Shown one piece after another: positions 19,265 to 28,338 of a DNA stretch of 64,000 bases. Origin of the DNA: Rhodobacter sp. (GTDB lineage Bacteria > Pseudomonadota > Alphaproteobacteria > Rhodobacterales > Rhodobacteraceae). The notes beneath the pieces are model-generated. The model made no database searches. It was not told where the DNA came from and was given only the letters and a program-made list of their open reading frames with translations. Position numbers and translations under genes: made by a program. The first letter of the stretch is position 1, and every line of letters begins with the position of its first letter. The DNA lies in contig JAIXRW010000029.1 of assembly GCA_027484985.1 (NCBI GenBank), forward strand, positions 1 through 64,000, in the 5' to 3' direction.

Positions 19265-20485
19265 TCAAGCCGACAGGAATTCGTCCCACTTCGAGATCAG
19301 CAGGTCGTATTCATCCGGCCACTGGTGCCAGTAGGCGACATTCGCTGCACGGGTGGCCAAAGAGCCGCCGTCGCGCAGATCGCCTTCCTTGATGCCGCGT
19401 TCTTCCGCGCCGACCCACGGTGCGCCCTCGTACCAGAAGGCGTACTTTTCGGGGGCCATGACGCCCTTGACCTTGTCGTTGGGCGAATAGTAGCCCTGTT
19501 CCGACACGGCCACCGCCGGACCACCCGACAGCCAGTAATCGGCATAGGCGGTGACAGCATCAAGGTTGGGCGAGGATTTCAGCGCCGAAACGCCGATGGC
19601 CCAGCCGCGATAGCCCGTCTTCATGGTGGCGTAAGAGCACTGGACGCCCTGTGCCTTGACGGCCATGACGGCAGGCTGCCACGCATCGGCAAGGATCATC
19701 TCGCCCGAGGCAAGCAGGTTGACGAGTTCACCGAAATCACCCCACAGGGCGCGGAACTGGCCTTCCTTCTTCTTCGAGATCAGGAACTTTGCCGCTTCTT
19801 CGATGGCCGCCGCATCCGGGTTGCCGGGGTTCTTCACCTCGAGCAGGCCCAGTTCGTTCATGGCCATGACGGCCTGACCAAAGGCGATCAGCGGGTCAAC
19901 GTTCAGGCCGGTCTTGCCCTTGAACTTGGGATCGAACAGCGAGGACCACATCGACGCTTCTTCCGCCGAGACGAGGTCGGGGCGGTAGCCGATCGAGTCA
20001 AAGTTATAGACGGTCGGCACCATGTTCAGCGCCGTCATCGACTCGTCGGTATAGATCTGGCCGACGATCTGGGCCTTGGCGTCCCATTTCGGGTCGGCCT
20101 TGAGGAAGCTTTCCCCGATCCCCGTCCAGTTGGTCAGCGCCGAGGTGGCGATGGGCGACACAAGATCGGTCTGCACGATCGACGGCAGACGCTCGCCAAT
20201 GGTTTCCCAGCAGTCATACGCGGTCGAGCCCGACAAAAGTTCGGTCTGGGTGTTGGGGAAGATATCGGCCTTGCCCGACACGGCCTTGACGCCCGAGGCC
20301 GCCTTGAAGTCTGCCAGAATACGGTCCTGCACCGTCACCGAAAGACCGACGGTCCGCAGTTCCTGCGAGGCGAGGTCGGCGGCAAAGGCCTGTTGCGCGC
20401 CAAAGGGAATACCCCCGGCGGCAAGTGCTGCAACACCCGCAGAACCCTGCAAGAACTTGCGGCGCGATAGCGACATATCTTTCAT
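19265..20485 (-). CDS. extracellular substrate-binding protein (PotD-like), Tat-exported
   Basis: MKDMSLSRRKFLQGSAGVAALAAGGIPFGAQQAFA Tat signal; VPTVYNFDSIGYRPDL; EQGYYSPNDKVK. Confidence 0.92.
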   Translation of the reverse strand: MKDMSLSRRKFLQGSAGVAALAAGGIPFGAQQAFAADLASQELRTVGLSVTVQDRILADFKAASGVKAVSGKADIFPNTQTELLSGSTAYDCWETIGERLPSIVQTDLVSPIATSALTNWTGIGESFLKADPKWDAKAQIVGQIYTDESMTALNMVPTVYNFDSIGYRPDLVSAEEASMWSSLFDPKFKGKTGLNVDPLIAFGQAVMAMNELGLLEVKNPGNPDAAAIEEAAKFLISKKKEGQFRALWGDFGELVNLLASGEMILADAWQPAVMAVKAQGVQCSYATMKTGYRGWAIGVSALKSSPNLDAVTAYADYWLSGGPAVAVSEQGYYSPNDKVKGVMAPEKYAFWYEGAPWVGAEERGIKEGDLRDGGSLATRAANVAYWHQWPDEYDLLISKWDEFLSA

Positions 20486-20541
20486 ATGTAGTACCTCCTG
20501 TTACGTCTGTTGTGTCTTGTCTTCTTCTTTGTCCCGCCGGA

Positions 20542-21297
20542 TCAGTAGCGCCCGACGAGCAATCCTCCGTCCACGACCACGACCTGTCCGGTCATGTATC
20601 GGGCGCCGTTGGATGCCAGGAAAAGGATCACATCCGCGATTTCATCCGGCTCGCCAATGCGACCCATCGGGATGAATTCGCCCGCCTTTTCAGCCCCTTC
20701 GGGCCCCAGCGAATGTTCCTTCGATAACAGTTGCGCGGTGCGGATATAGCCCGGCGCCACGCCATTCACGCGGATACCGTCGCGCGCCAGTTCCACCGCA
20801 AGGCCGCGCACCAGCCCCACCACGCCGGCCTTGGCGGCCGAGTAATGCACATGTTCGTCCCAGCCGTAAGCCACGCCCATGATTGACGACAGCGCGACGA
20901 CGGCGCCCTTCTTGCGGGCCTTCATCCCGGCCAAGGCCGGACGGACCACGCGGAAAATGCCCTTCAGGTCGATGTCAAAGGTGTGGTCCCATTTGTCATC
21001 AGTCAGCGCGGGCAAGGGCACCTTGTGGGCGATGCCCGCATTGGCAACGATCACGTCGATCCCGCCCCGTGCGGCCTCGATCCTTGCGACCAGCGCATCT
21101 GCATCGGCGGTCGAACGCACGTCGAGCCGGTGAAATTCGGCACTTCCCCCCGCCGCCGCGATCTCGGCCACGCAGGACTGCCCTTCGGCATCCAGCACAT
21201 CGGTCACGACCACATGATAGCCCGCAGCGGCAAAGGCCTTGGCGGCGGCGCGGCCGATGCCGATGCCGGCACCCGTGATAAGGACGGTTTCGGTCAT
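20542..21297 (-). CDS. SDR family oxidoreductase
   Basis: TGAGIGIGRAAAKAFAAAGYHVVVTD; YSAAKAGVVGLVRGLAVELA. Confidence 0.93.
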   Translation of the reverse strand: MTETVLITGAGIGIGRAAAKAFAAAGYHVVVTDVLDAEGQSCVAEIAAAGGSAEFHRLDVRSTADADALVARIEAARGGIDVIVANAGIAHKVPLPALTDDKWDHTFDIDLKGIFRVVRPALAGMKARKKGAVVALSSIMGVAYGWDEHVHYSAAKAGVVGLVRGLAVELARDGIRVNGVAPGYIRTAQLLSKEHSLGPEGAEKAGEFIPMGRIGEPDEIADVILFLASNGARYMTGQVVVVDGGLLVGRY

Positions 21298-22028
21298 AGC
21301 ATCACATCTCCGGAATTCGGCCCCAGCGTCTGGCCGACGAACAGCGCAGCCGCGGGCGAGCAAAGAAAGGATACGGCTTCGGCCACTTCGTCGGGTTCCC
21401 CGAACCGGCCCAACGGCAGTTCGGCGGCCTTGGCGCGCTGCCAGTCTTGCGACAGGCTTCGCACAAGCGGTGTGTTGATCGGTCCGGGGGCGACCGCATT
21501 CACGCGGATGCCCTGCGCCGACACCTCGCGCGCCAAGGCCTTGGTCATGCCGATGATCCCTGCCTTGGCGGCGGAATAGTGCACCAGTTCAAGCCCGCCG
21601 ATCTGGCCAAGCTGCGAGGCGATGTTGACGATCACCCCCGATTTGCGCGCCAGCATCCCGCCGATCACCGCGCGGCTGCACAGGAACGTGCCGCGCAGAT
21701 GCACCGCGACCATTCGGTCGAAATCCTCGACCGTCAGGTCCTGGAAGCGCGCCTGATGCACATGGCCCGCGCAGTTCACCAGATGCGTCACCGCGCCAAA
21801 GGCAGCCTCGGTTTCCGCGACCATCGCGGCCACGTCATCCGCATCCGATACGTCGCCGCCTAGGCTGCGCGCCTGCGCCCCGATTTCCGCCGCAACGGCA
21901 CTTGCCGCCGCAGCGCGAAAATCATTGACCATTACCTTGTAGCCATCGGCGGCCAGCCGCAGCGCAATGGCCCGACCGATGCCCGACCCTGAACCCGTGA
22001 CAATCGCTGTTCCGGCGGTCCGGGTCAT
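21294..22028 (-). CDS. SDR family oxidoreductase
   Basis: TGSGSGIGRAIALRLAADGYKVMVND; YSAAKAGIIGMTKALA; ATGA overlap with the downstream SDR. Confidence 0.93.
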   Translation of the reverse strand: MTRTAGTAIVTGSGSGIGRAIALRLAADGYKVMVNDFRAAAASAVAAEIGAQARSLGGDVSDADDVAAMVAETEAAFGAVTHLVNCAGHVHQARFQDLTVEDFDRMVAVHLRGTFLCSRAVIGGMLARKSGVIVNIASQLGQIGGLELVHYSAAKAGIIGMTKALAREVSAQGIRVNAVAPGPINTPLVRSLSQDWQRAKAAELPLGRFGEPDEVAEAVSFLCSPAAALFVGQTLGPNSGDVML

Positions 22029-22876
22029 GCAATGTCCTCCTGCATGGCCATTTTCTTGGCACGCCGGACCGACAGCGCCATGAGGATGCCGTAAACCGAC
22101 AACAGCGCAAAGGAAAACAGGGTGGTCAGCACGCCGAAGGCAAAGATGTTGGGATGGATCTCGACCGAGAAGGTGCCGTAGATCGCCAAGGGCAATGTCT
22201 GGTCACGCCCCGAAGCAAACAGCGTGCGCGGAAATTCGTCCAGCGATAGCGTGAAAGCAAACAGCATGGCCGACAGCACGCCCGGAAAGATCAGCGGAAA
22301 GGTCACCTTGCGAAAGGTGGTCCACGGATCAACGCCCAAAGACCACGCCGCTTCCTCGACCGAACTGTCAAAGCGGTTCAGGATCGCCAGCATGACAAGA
22401 AAGGCGAAGGGGAAGGTATAGGCGACATGGGTGGCAAAGGCGGTGGTGTACCAGTGCCGTTCGATCCCGATGATGTTGTTGGCCAGAAGCGATGTGCCCA
22501 GACCGGTCAGCACGCCCGGCACCATCATGCCCAGCACGATCAGGTAAAACACAAAGGTCGAACCCTTGAAACTGCGCCGGAAGGCCTGCGCCGACATCAC
22601 GCCCAGCACGGTGGAAACCACCATTGTCATCAGCGCCAGCACAAGCGACCGGATCAGCGCCTCGCCAAAGGGCAAGGGCGCGATGCGCGACGGCGGGGTC
22701 AGGCCGAAGACCTGACGGTACCAATAGGTTGACCATTCGACGATCGGGAATTGCGGCCCGCCATCCGGCCCCTGCTGGAACGAGATGATCGTCAGCACCA
22801 CGAAAGGACCGTACAGGAACAGCACGAACAGCGCGACGTAAACGCCAAGCGCGGGTTTGATGAAACGCGATTCCAT
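22025..22876 (-). CDS. ABC transporter permease (PotC-like)
   Basis: Hydrophobic; EEAAWSLGVDPWTTFRKVTFPLIFPGVLSAML EAA loop. Confidence 0.92.
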   Translation of the reverse strand: MESRFIKPALGVYVALFVLFLYGPFVVLTIISFQQGPDGGPQFPIVEWSTYWYRQVFGLTPPSRIAPLPFGEALIRSLVLALMTMVVSTVLGVMSAQAFRRSFKGSTFVFYLIVLGMMVPGVLTGLGTSLLANNIIGIERHWYTTAFATHVAYTFPFAFLVMLAILNRFDSSVEEAAWSLGVDPWTTFRKVTFPLIFPGVLSAMLFAFTLSLDEFPRTLFASGRDQTLPLAIYGTFSVEIHPNIFAFGVLTTLFSFALLSVYGILMALSVRRAKKMAMQEDIA

Positions 22877-22879
22877 GGA

Positions 22880-23752
22880 TCAGAGCTCCCGCTTGAGATC
22901 GACGATGCGCAGAAGCCCCGCGATCACGACCCCCATCACGATGGTCAGCACCACCCCCACGACCGAAGCCATGGCCCATTTCAGCGAGCCGACCTGCGTG
23001 ACGATGATGTTGCCCAACAGGTTGACCTTGCGCCCCGACAGCGCGCCCGAGGTGGCAAACTCGCCCAGGACCATGACCGACACGAAGATCGCCCCGACCA
23101 CGACCCCTGGCAGCGACAGCGGGAAAATGATCTTCCAGAAGATGCGCCCGAACCCCGCCCCCAGATCTCGCGCCGCTTCGATGATGTTGCGGTCAATGCG
23201 CGACAGCATAAAGGCGATGGGGCCGACCATGAACACGCAGTAAATCTGCGTCATGCCGATGATGACCGACAGTTCGGTGAACAACAGCACCTCGATCGGT
23301 TGCTGGATGATGCCCAGCTTCAACAGCACGATGTTGATCGCGCCTTCCTTGCCCAGCATCGGGCGCCATGCCAGCACGCGGATCAGGAATGATGTCCAGA
23401 ACGGGATGACACAGACCACCAGAAGCACGGTCGAAAGCGTTTTCGACTTGACGAACAGCCCCACGAAAAGCGCCGTCGGATAGCCCACGATAAAGGTCGT
23501 TGCCAGCACGATCAGCCAGATGCGGATCGTGGTCCAAAGCGAACCGGTATAGGTATCGGACGAGAAGAACTGCTTCCAGCTGGCCAGCGTCGGATCGGAC
23601 GAGATGTTGAAGGTCGTCTGCGTCCAGAACGAGACATAGACGATCATCGCGATGGGCACGACAAGGAACAGCGACATCCATACGATGCCGGGAACCAGCA
23701 GCCAGCGCGTCACTTTCGACTGGCGATCCTGAATGGTGACGGTGCTGCTCAT
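22880..23752 (-). CDS. ABC transporter permease (PotB-like)
   Basis: Hydrophobic; EAARDLGAGFGRIFWKIIFPLSLPGVVVG EAA loop. Confidence 0.92.
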   Translation of the reverse strand: MSSTVTIQDRQSKVTRWLLVPGIVWMSLFLVVPIAMIVYVSFWTQTTFNISSDPTLASWKQFFSSDTYTGSLWTTIRIWLIVLATTFIVGYPTALFVGLFVKSKTLSTVLLVVCVIPFWTSFLIRVLAWRPMLGKEGAINIVLLKLGIIQQPIEVLLFTELSVIIGMTQIYCVFMVGPIAFMLSRIDRNIIEAARDLGAGFGRIFWKIIFPLSLPGVVVGAIFVSVMVLGEFATSGALSGRKVNLLGNIIVTQVGSLKWAMASVVGVVLTIVMGVVIAGLLRIVDLKREL

Positions 23753-24834
23753 ATCGCTGCCTCGCGGCCGAAGACGATGGCCTGTTCCGGGTTCCAGGTC
23801 AGCAGGTAGTCCTGCCTTGGTTCATAGGTTTCGGGGGCGCCAAGGCTCAGATGGTGTTCCATCTCGATCAGATGGCCCTGCCCTGCATCGAAAAAGCTCA
23901 TGATCGACGATCCGAGATATTCCGAAGCGATGTATGTGGCCTTCAGCGCCGGGCCGTCGGCAGGCTTTGCCGACAGGGGAAGAACCTTCACGCGGTCATA
24001 GCGAACGGCATAACAATCGCGGTCGGCGCGGGTGGCCGCGGGGGCACGGATCGTGCCGAAACTTGCCGAAAAACTGCCGTTCGACAGCGTCCCCTCGAAC
24101 AGATTGAATCGGTTCAGGAAATGCGCGACATCGGGCGAAGCGGGGCGGTCATAGATTTCGCCCGGCGTACCGGTCTGGATGATGGTGCCACGGTCCAGCA
24201 CGACAACGCGGTCGCCCATCGCCAAGGCCTCGGTCTCGCTGCCGGTTACGTGCAGGAAGGTCACGCCCAGCCGTTCGCGGATCGCCCGCAACTCGTTTCG
24301 CATCCGCGACCGCAGGTTTGCATCCAAAGCGCCAAGCGGTTCGTCCAGCAAGACAAGCCGCGGCTTCATCGCCAGCGTGCGCGCCAAGGCCACGCGCTGG
24401 CGCTGGCCACCGGAGATCTGGTCAACGCCGCGCCCTTCCATGCCCGAAAGGCCGACAAGTTCGATCATCTCGGCCGCGCGGCCTTCAGCCTCGGGGGTCG
24501 GCACGCGGGTTTTGCCGTTGGTCAGGCCAAAGGCAACGTTCTGCATAACCGTCAGATGCGGAAACAGCGCGAAGTTCTGGAAAACAAAGCCGATTCCGCG
24601 TTCATGCGCCTGAACGTTCGTGATATCGCGCCCGTCGAAAAAGATGCGCCCCGTCTCGGGCGCCTCGAACCCGGCAATGACCCGCAGCAGCGTTGTCTTG
24701 CCCGATCCGGACGGGCCAAGGAACGACAGGTATTCGTTCGCCCCGACTTCGAGCGACGCATCGTTAAGCGCGACCAAATCGCCGTAGCGCTTGGTCACGC
24801 CTTCCAGTCTGAAGACCGACGTGTCCACTGTAAC
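23749..24834 (-). CDS. ABC transporter ATP-binding protein (PotA-like, second ATPase)
   Basis: [39 protein letters not shown] start about 24834 (ATG at 24873 also possible). Confidence 0.9.
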   Translation of the reverse strand, partial: VTVDTSVFRLEGVTKRYGDLVALNDASLEVGANEYLSFLGPSGSGKTTLLRVIAGFEAPETGRIFFDGRDITNVQAHERGIGFVFQNFALFPHLTVMQNVAFGLTNGKTRVPTPEAEGRAAEMIELVGLSGMEGRGVDQISGGQRQRVALARTLAMKPRLVLLDEPLGALDANLRSRMRNELRAIRERLGVTFLHVTGSETEALAMGDRVVVLDRGTIIQTGTPGEIYDRPASPDVAHFLNRFNLFEGTLSNGSFSASFGTIRAPAATRADRDCYAVRYDRVKVLPLSAKPADGPALKATYIASEYLGSSIMSFFDAGQGHLIEMEHHLSLGAPETYEPRQDYLLTWNPEQAIVFGREAAI

Positions 24835-25089
24835 CTCGCCTGGAGTTCGATCCGCCCTCGTGGGGTGGATCATTTTTCTTGGTTCACACCGAGGTATGCA
24901 TCCGTGCACATAGCTAACGGTGAAAACTGTACTTCGTATAACATAGGTGATTTTCACACCTGTCAACTGGTTATTAAATTACGGAATTACGCTTTTTTGG
25001 GCAAGTTAATCAATAAACAGCCCAGTTTCCGCGCAGAAAGCGAAGCGCCTCATGCGGAATGTTATGAATATTGCGTACTGTATTCGTCT

Positions 25090-26073
25090 TTATTGCGGGC
25101 TCAGATAGGGCGCGAAAGAACCGGTTTCGTCGATCACCGCCACGATCTTCATCCGCGCCAGATAGCGCCGCGCGGTGATCGACAGGTGGTAGCGCAGATA
25201 TTCACACGCGGAATCAATGGGATGGTGCGTGATCAGATCAAGCAGGGTCTGGTATTGCTCGATCGTATCCTCGTCCCGCGGCAGGCCCAGCAGGATCAGC
25301 GCGCGGTCCACGGATGACAAAAGCAGGCGGTTTGACCGGATCATCTCGACCAAGGCTGCGTTTGGTGCCTGCGCAATACAAAGTTCAAGCAGCGCATCGC
25401 CAAGGTATTGGGGGGTGATCTCGGGATCGGTGCCGATCCGGCCCAGCAGGGCCTCGACTTCGGCATAACGGATATGCGGGCCGGCAAGCCGCAGGGCCGC
25501 GGGCTCCATGATCTCGCGCAGCTGGAACTTGTCACTGACGGTGCGCGCCGTCAGTGGCCCCGCAATCCAGTGCGAGCTAGGGCTTTTGCGCACCAGCCCG
25601 CGTTCCTGCAACCGCGCCAGCACATCGCGCACCACCGTGCGGCTGACACCCAAATGATCGGCCAGTTCGGTTTCGACGATTCGGAACTCGCCGAAAATCT
25701 GGCAAGAGGCCACCTCGTCCTCGACCTTGTCATAGACATGGCGCCATGTGCCGCGCGTTTGCAGCGCCTGATCGACGACCTGCGGAATATCCAGATCAAG
25801 CTCGCGGATGTCGCGCCGGATCGGAACGACCGCTTCGCCGCCCTTGCCCACCAGATAGCCGCGCCCGTCAAAACGGTGGATCAGCCCCTCGTCCAGCAAC
25901 TGGCGCAAGGCCGATTGCACCGGAACGCGGCTGGTCTGCATCACCGCCGCAATCGGCCCTTCCAACAGCACGAAACCCGGCGGCAGCACGCCCGACAGGA
26001 TGTTTTCGCGCAGCACGCGCCCGATCAGTTCATAGCGCGGCTCTTGTGCAAGGGGGTTAACCGACCGGATCAT
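25090..26073 (-). CDS. GntR-family regulator with two wHTH domains and C-terminal FCD-like domain
   Basis: First wHTH YELIGRVLRENILSGVLPPGFVLLEGPIAAVMQTSRVPVQSALRQLLDEGLI; second WRHVYDKVEDEVASCQIFGEFRIVETELADHLGVSRTVVRDVLARLQERGLV. Confidence 0.85.
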   Translation of the reverse strand: MIRSVNPLAQEPRYELIGRVLRENILSGVLPPGFVLLEGPIAAVMQTSRVPVQSALRQLLDEGLIHRFDGRGYLVGKGGEAVVPIRRDIRELDLDIPQVVDQALQTRGTWRHVYDKVEDEVASCQIFGEFRIVETELADHLGVSRTVVRDVLARLQERGLVRKSPSSHWIAGPLTARTVSDKFQLREIMEPAALRLAGPHIRYAEVEALLGRIGTDPEITPQYLGDALLELCIAQAPNAALVEMIRSNRLLLSSVDRALILLGLPRDEDTIEQYQTLLDLITHHPIDSACEYLRYHLSITARRYLARMKIVAVIDETGSFAPYLSPQ

Positions 26074-27302
26074 GCCGCCACCCCCTGATTGACGCGGCGC
26101 ACGAACCGTTCCCATGCCCGCGCGGCATAGTTGTATTCGTCCATGACCGTGTTCCAGATCACGATGCGCCGCGCCCTGTCGATATAGGGGCCGCCCGCCC
26201 GCCGCTCGCCCGTCTTGACGACAATGGCGCCGTCCGGCCCGGCCAGATCGCGCGGGGCGGCCGCCCCTTCGTACCAATAGGCCCATTCCTCGGGTGCCAG
26301 CCATTCCCGCGTCCGCTGCGGGTTCGAGATGTAATAGCCCTGCCGCGCCATTACCGCCCCGGCATAGCCCGACAGCCACCAGTTCAGATATTCATAGGCC
26401 ATGTCGAGTTCCGCGCCGCGCAGATGGCGCGACAGGCTGGCGCCGCCATGCCACGCGCGATAGCCCTCGGACGGGGCCGATTCCACGAAATGCTGGCGCG
26501 CCTTGCCCAGCTTGCCATAGACCGGCGACCACATGCTTTGCACCGCGACCTTGCCGCCTTCGGCCAGATCGGCCGCTTCGATCCCGTCGCGCCATGTGCC
26601 GCAGAAATAGCCTTCGACACGGCGGTCTTCCAGCAGCGCCATCAGGGCGTTGATCTCTTCGATGGTCATGTTGCCGATATCGGCAAATTCGATCTCGCCG
26701 GTCGCCTCGGCGGCAAGCGCCGCGTCGAAAAAGCCGATGGCGGGTTCGTCCACCAGCGCGATCCGCCCCTTGGCCCGCCGGTCCAGCAGCCAGGCCCAGC
26801 TTGGCCGCACATCCGGCCCGGTACCGAAAACGCGGGCATCGTAGCCAAAACTGTCCATGTTATGCACGGTGGGCAGCATGCTGATATAGCGGGTCGGTTT
26901 CGGCCCAAGAAACCCGCCCGGCTGCACATACAGCTTCTTGGCCGGCGCATCCCCCCGCCCCCGCCCCGCGTATTTGCTGACACCGCCCAGCTTTACGAGG
27001 TCAGAGACATTGTCCCATTCCGGCACGCGCCCGATATCGATGGGCTGCAAGGCGCCCCAGAACCACACGATATCAAGGTTGTGGAAGCACTGTTCATAGA
27101 CATCGTAACTGTCGGGCTGCATTGCGGCCCAACGCTGGCAGGTCGGGAAATCCTTCTTCTCGAAGGCGATGTCAAAACCCAGATCGGCCCGCGCCCTTTC
27201 GCGGACAGGGTCAACCAGGGTGATCGAGGTTCCCAGCACCCGCAACCTGCGACGCGGGACCACAAGCGGCGTTGCAAGTTGGGGTTTCGTGTCGTCCTGC
27301 AT
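26070..27302 (-). CDS. PotD-like substrate-binding protein paralog without an evident signal peptide
   Basis: LPTVHNMDSFGYDARVF and YLNWWLSGYAGAVMARQGYYISNPQ...EWAYWYEGA match the SBP at 19265-20485; N-terminus MQDDTKPQLATPLVVPRRRLRVLG is not a signal peptide. Confidence 0.85.
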   Translation of the reverse strand: MQDDTKPQLATPLVVPRRRLRVLGTSITLVDPVRERARADLGFDIAFEKKDFPTCQRWAAMQPDSYDVYEQCFHNLDIVWFWGALQPIDIGRVPEWDNVSDLVKLGGVSKYAGRGRGDAPAKKLYVQPGGFLGPKPTRYISMLPTVHNMDSFGYDARVFGTGPDVRPSWAWLLDRRAKGRIALVDEPAIGFFDAALAAEATGEIEFADIGNMTIEEINALMALLEDRRVEGYFCGTWRDGIEAADLAEGGKVAVQSMWSPVYGKLGKARQHFVESAPSEGYRAWHGGASLSRHLRGAELDMAYEYLNWWLSGYAGAVMARQGYYISNPQRTREWLAPEEWAYWYEGAAAPRDLAGPDGAIVVKTGERRAGGPYIDRARRIVIWNTVMDEYNYAARAWERFVRRVNQGVAA

Positions 27303-27321
27303 CGTCCCTCGCATCGGGTAT

Positions 27322-27350
27322 GGACGGGGGCTTTGCGTCAGCCCCCGTCC
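27322..27350 (-). terminator. perfect 11-bp hairpin between pxpC-like gene and the SBP-like/gntR pair
   Basis: GGACGGGGGCT / AGCCCCCGTCC with 7-nt loop; no T-tract; could be terminator or attenuator. Confidence 0.5.
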
Positions 27351-27366
27351 CGTTTCGGATGCCCCC

Positions 27367-28338
27367 TTAGACCAGCGCGGCACCGATGGCGTCAAACACA
27401 GCCTTGCGATCGTGACGCGCCTGAATCGCCTCGTCCATCGTCACCTTAACAAAACGCGTGGGCGTATGGGGCTGCAATTGCCCGATCAGGTCCATATCGG
27501 CGGAAACCACCGTGCCAAGCATGAAATACCCCCCGCCCGAAACCGCATCGCGGTGCAGCACGATGGGTTCGGTCCCACCGGGCACCTGCACCGACCCATA
27601 GGGATAGCAGGCATCCACGATGTTCGACGGGTCAGACCCCGCACCAAAGGGCTGATCGCGCGCCACGAATTCAAGCGGATGCCCCGCCTTGAACCGGTAT
27701 CCGATGCGGTCCGCTTCGGGGGCGACCTTCCATGTATCGTCAAAAAAGGTCTTGCCGGCCGCTTCGGTGATCCGGTGCCAATAAAGGCCCGGCAACATCC
27801 GCAATTCGGCGGGCAGGCCCGGCTTGCGGCGCAGCGCATCGGGCAGGCTGCGCCCTTCGGCCACGGCATGGCCTGCCCCGACCGGCAGCGCATCGCCCGC
27901 TTCCAGCTTGCGGCCCTTGAACCCGCCCAGCGCCCCCAGCGTATAGGTGGACCGCGATCCCAGCACGACAGGCACGTCGATGCCGCCCGACACGGCGATA
28001 TAGGCCCGCGCCCCTGCCCTGAGGAAGCCGAACGACAGGACCTGCCCCTTTTTCACCTTGAACGCGGTCCAGCCTGCCCGTTCGTCGCCATCCACCTTGG
28101 GCGGCATGTCGGCGCCGGTCACGGCGACCATGGCATCGGCGGTAAATTCCAACTCCGGCCCAAGGAACACCGCTTCAAGCACCGCAGCGCCCGCATCATT
28201 GCCAACCAGCAGGTTCGCCGCCGCCAAGGACAGCGTGTCCATCCCGCCCGAGGTGGGAATGCCCAGATGGTAATAGCCCGGACGGCCAAGGTCTTGCACC
28301 GTTGTCGAAAGGCCCGGCTTGATGACATTAATGGCCAT
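27367..28338 (-). CDS. pxpC: 5-oxoprolinase subunit C-like / biotin-dependent carboxyltransferase family (KipA)
   Basis: MAINVIKPGLSTTVQDLGRPGYYHLGIPTSGGMD. Confidence 0.92.
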   Translation of the reverse strand: MAINVIKPGLSTTVQDLGRPGYYHLGIPTSGGMDTLSLAAANLLVGNDAGAAVLEAVFLGPELEFTADAMVAVTGADMPPKVDGDERAGWTAFKVKKGQVLSFGFLRAGARAYIAVSGGIDVPVVLGSRSTYTLGALGGFKGRKLEAGDALPVGAGHAVAEGRSLPDALRRKPGLPAELRMLPGLYWHRITEAAGKTFFDDTWKVAPEADRIGYRFKAGHPLEFVARDQPFGAGSDPSNIVDACYPYGSVQVPGGTEPIVLHRDAVSGGGYFMLGTVVSADMDLIGQLQPHTPTRFVKVTMDEAIQARHDRKAVFDAIGAALV

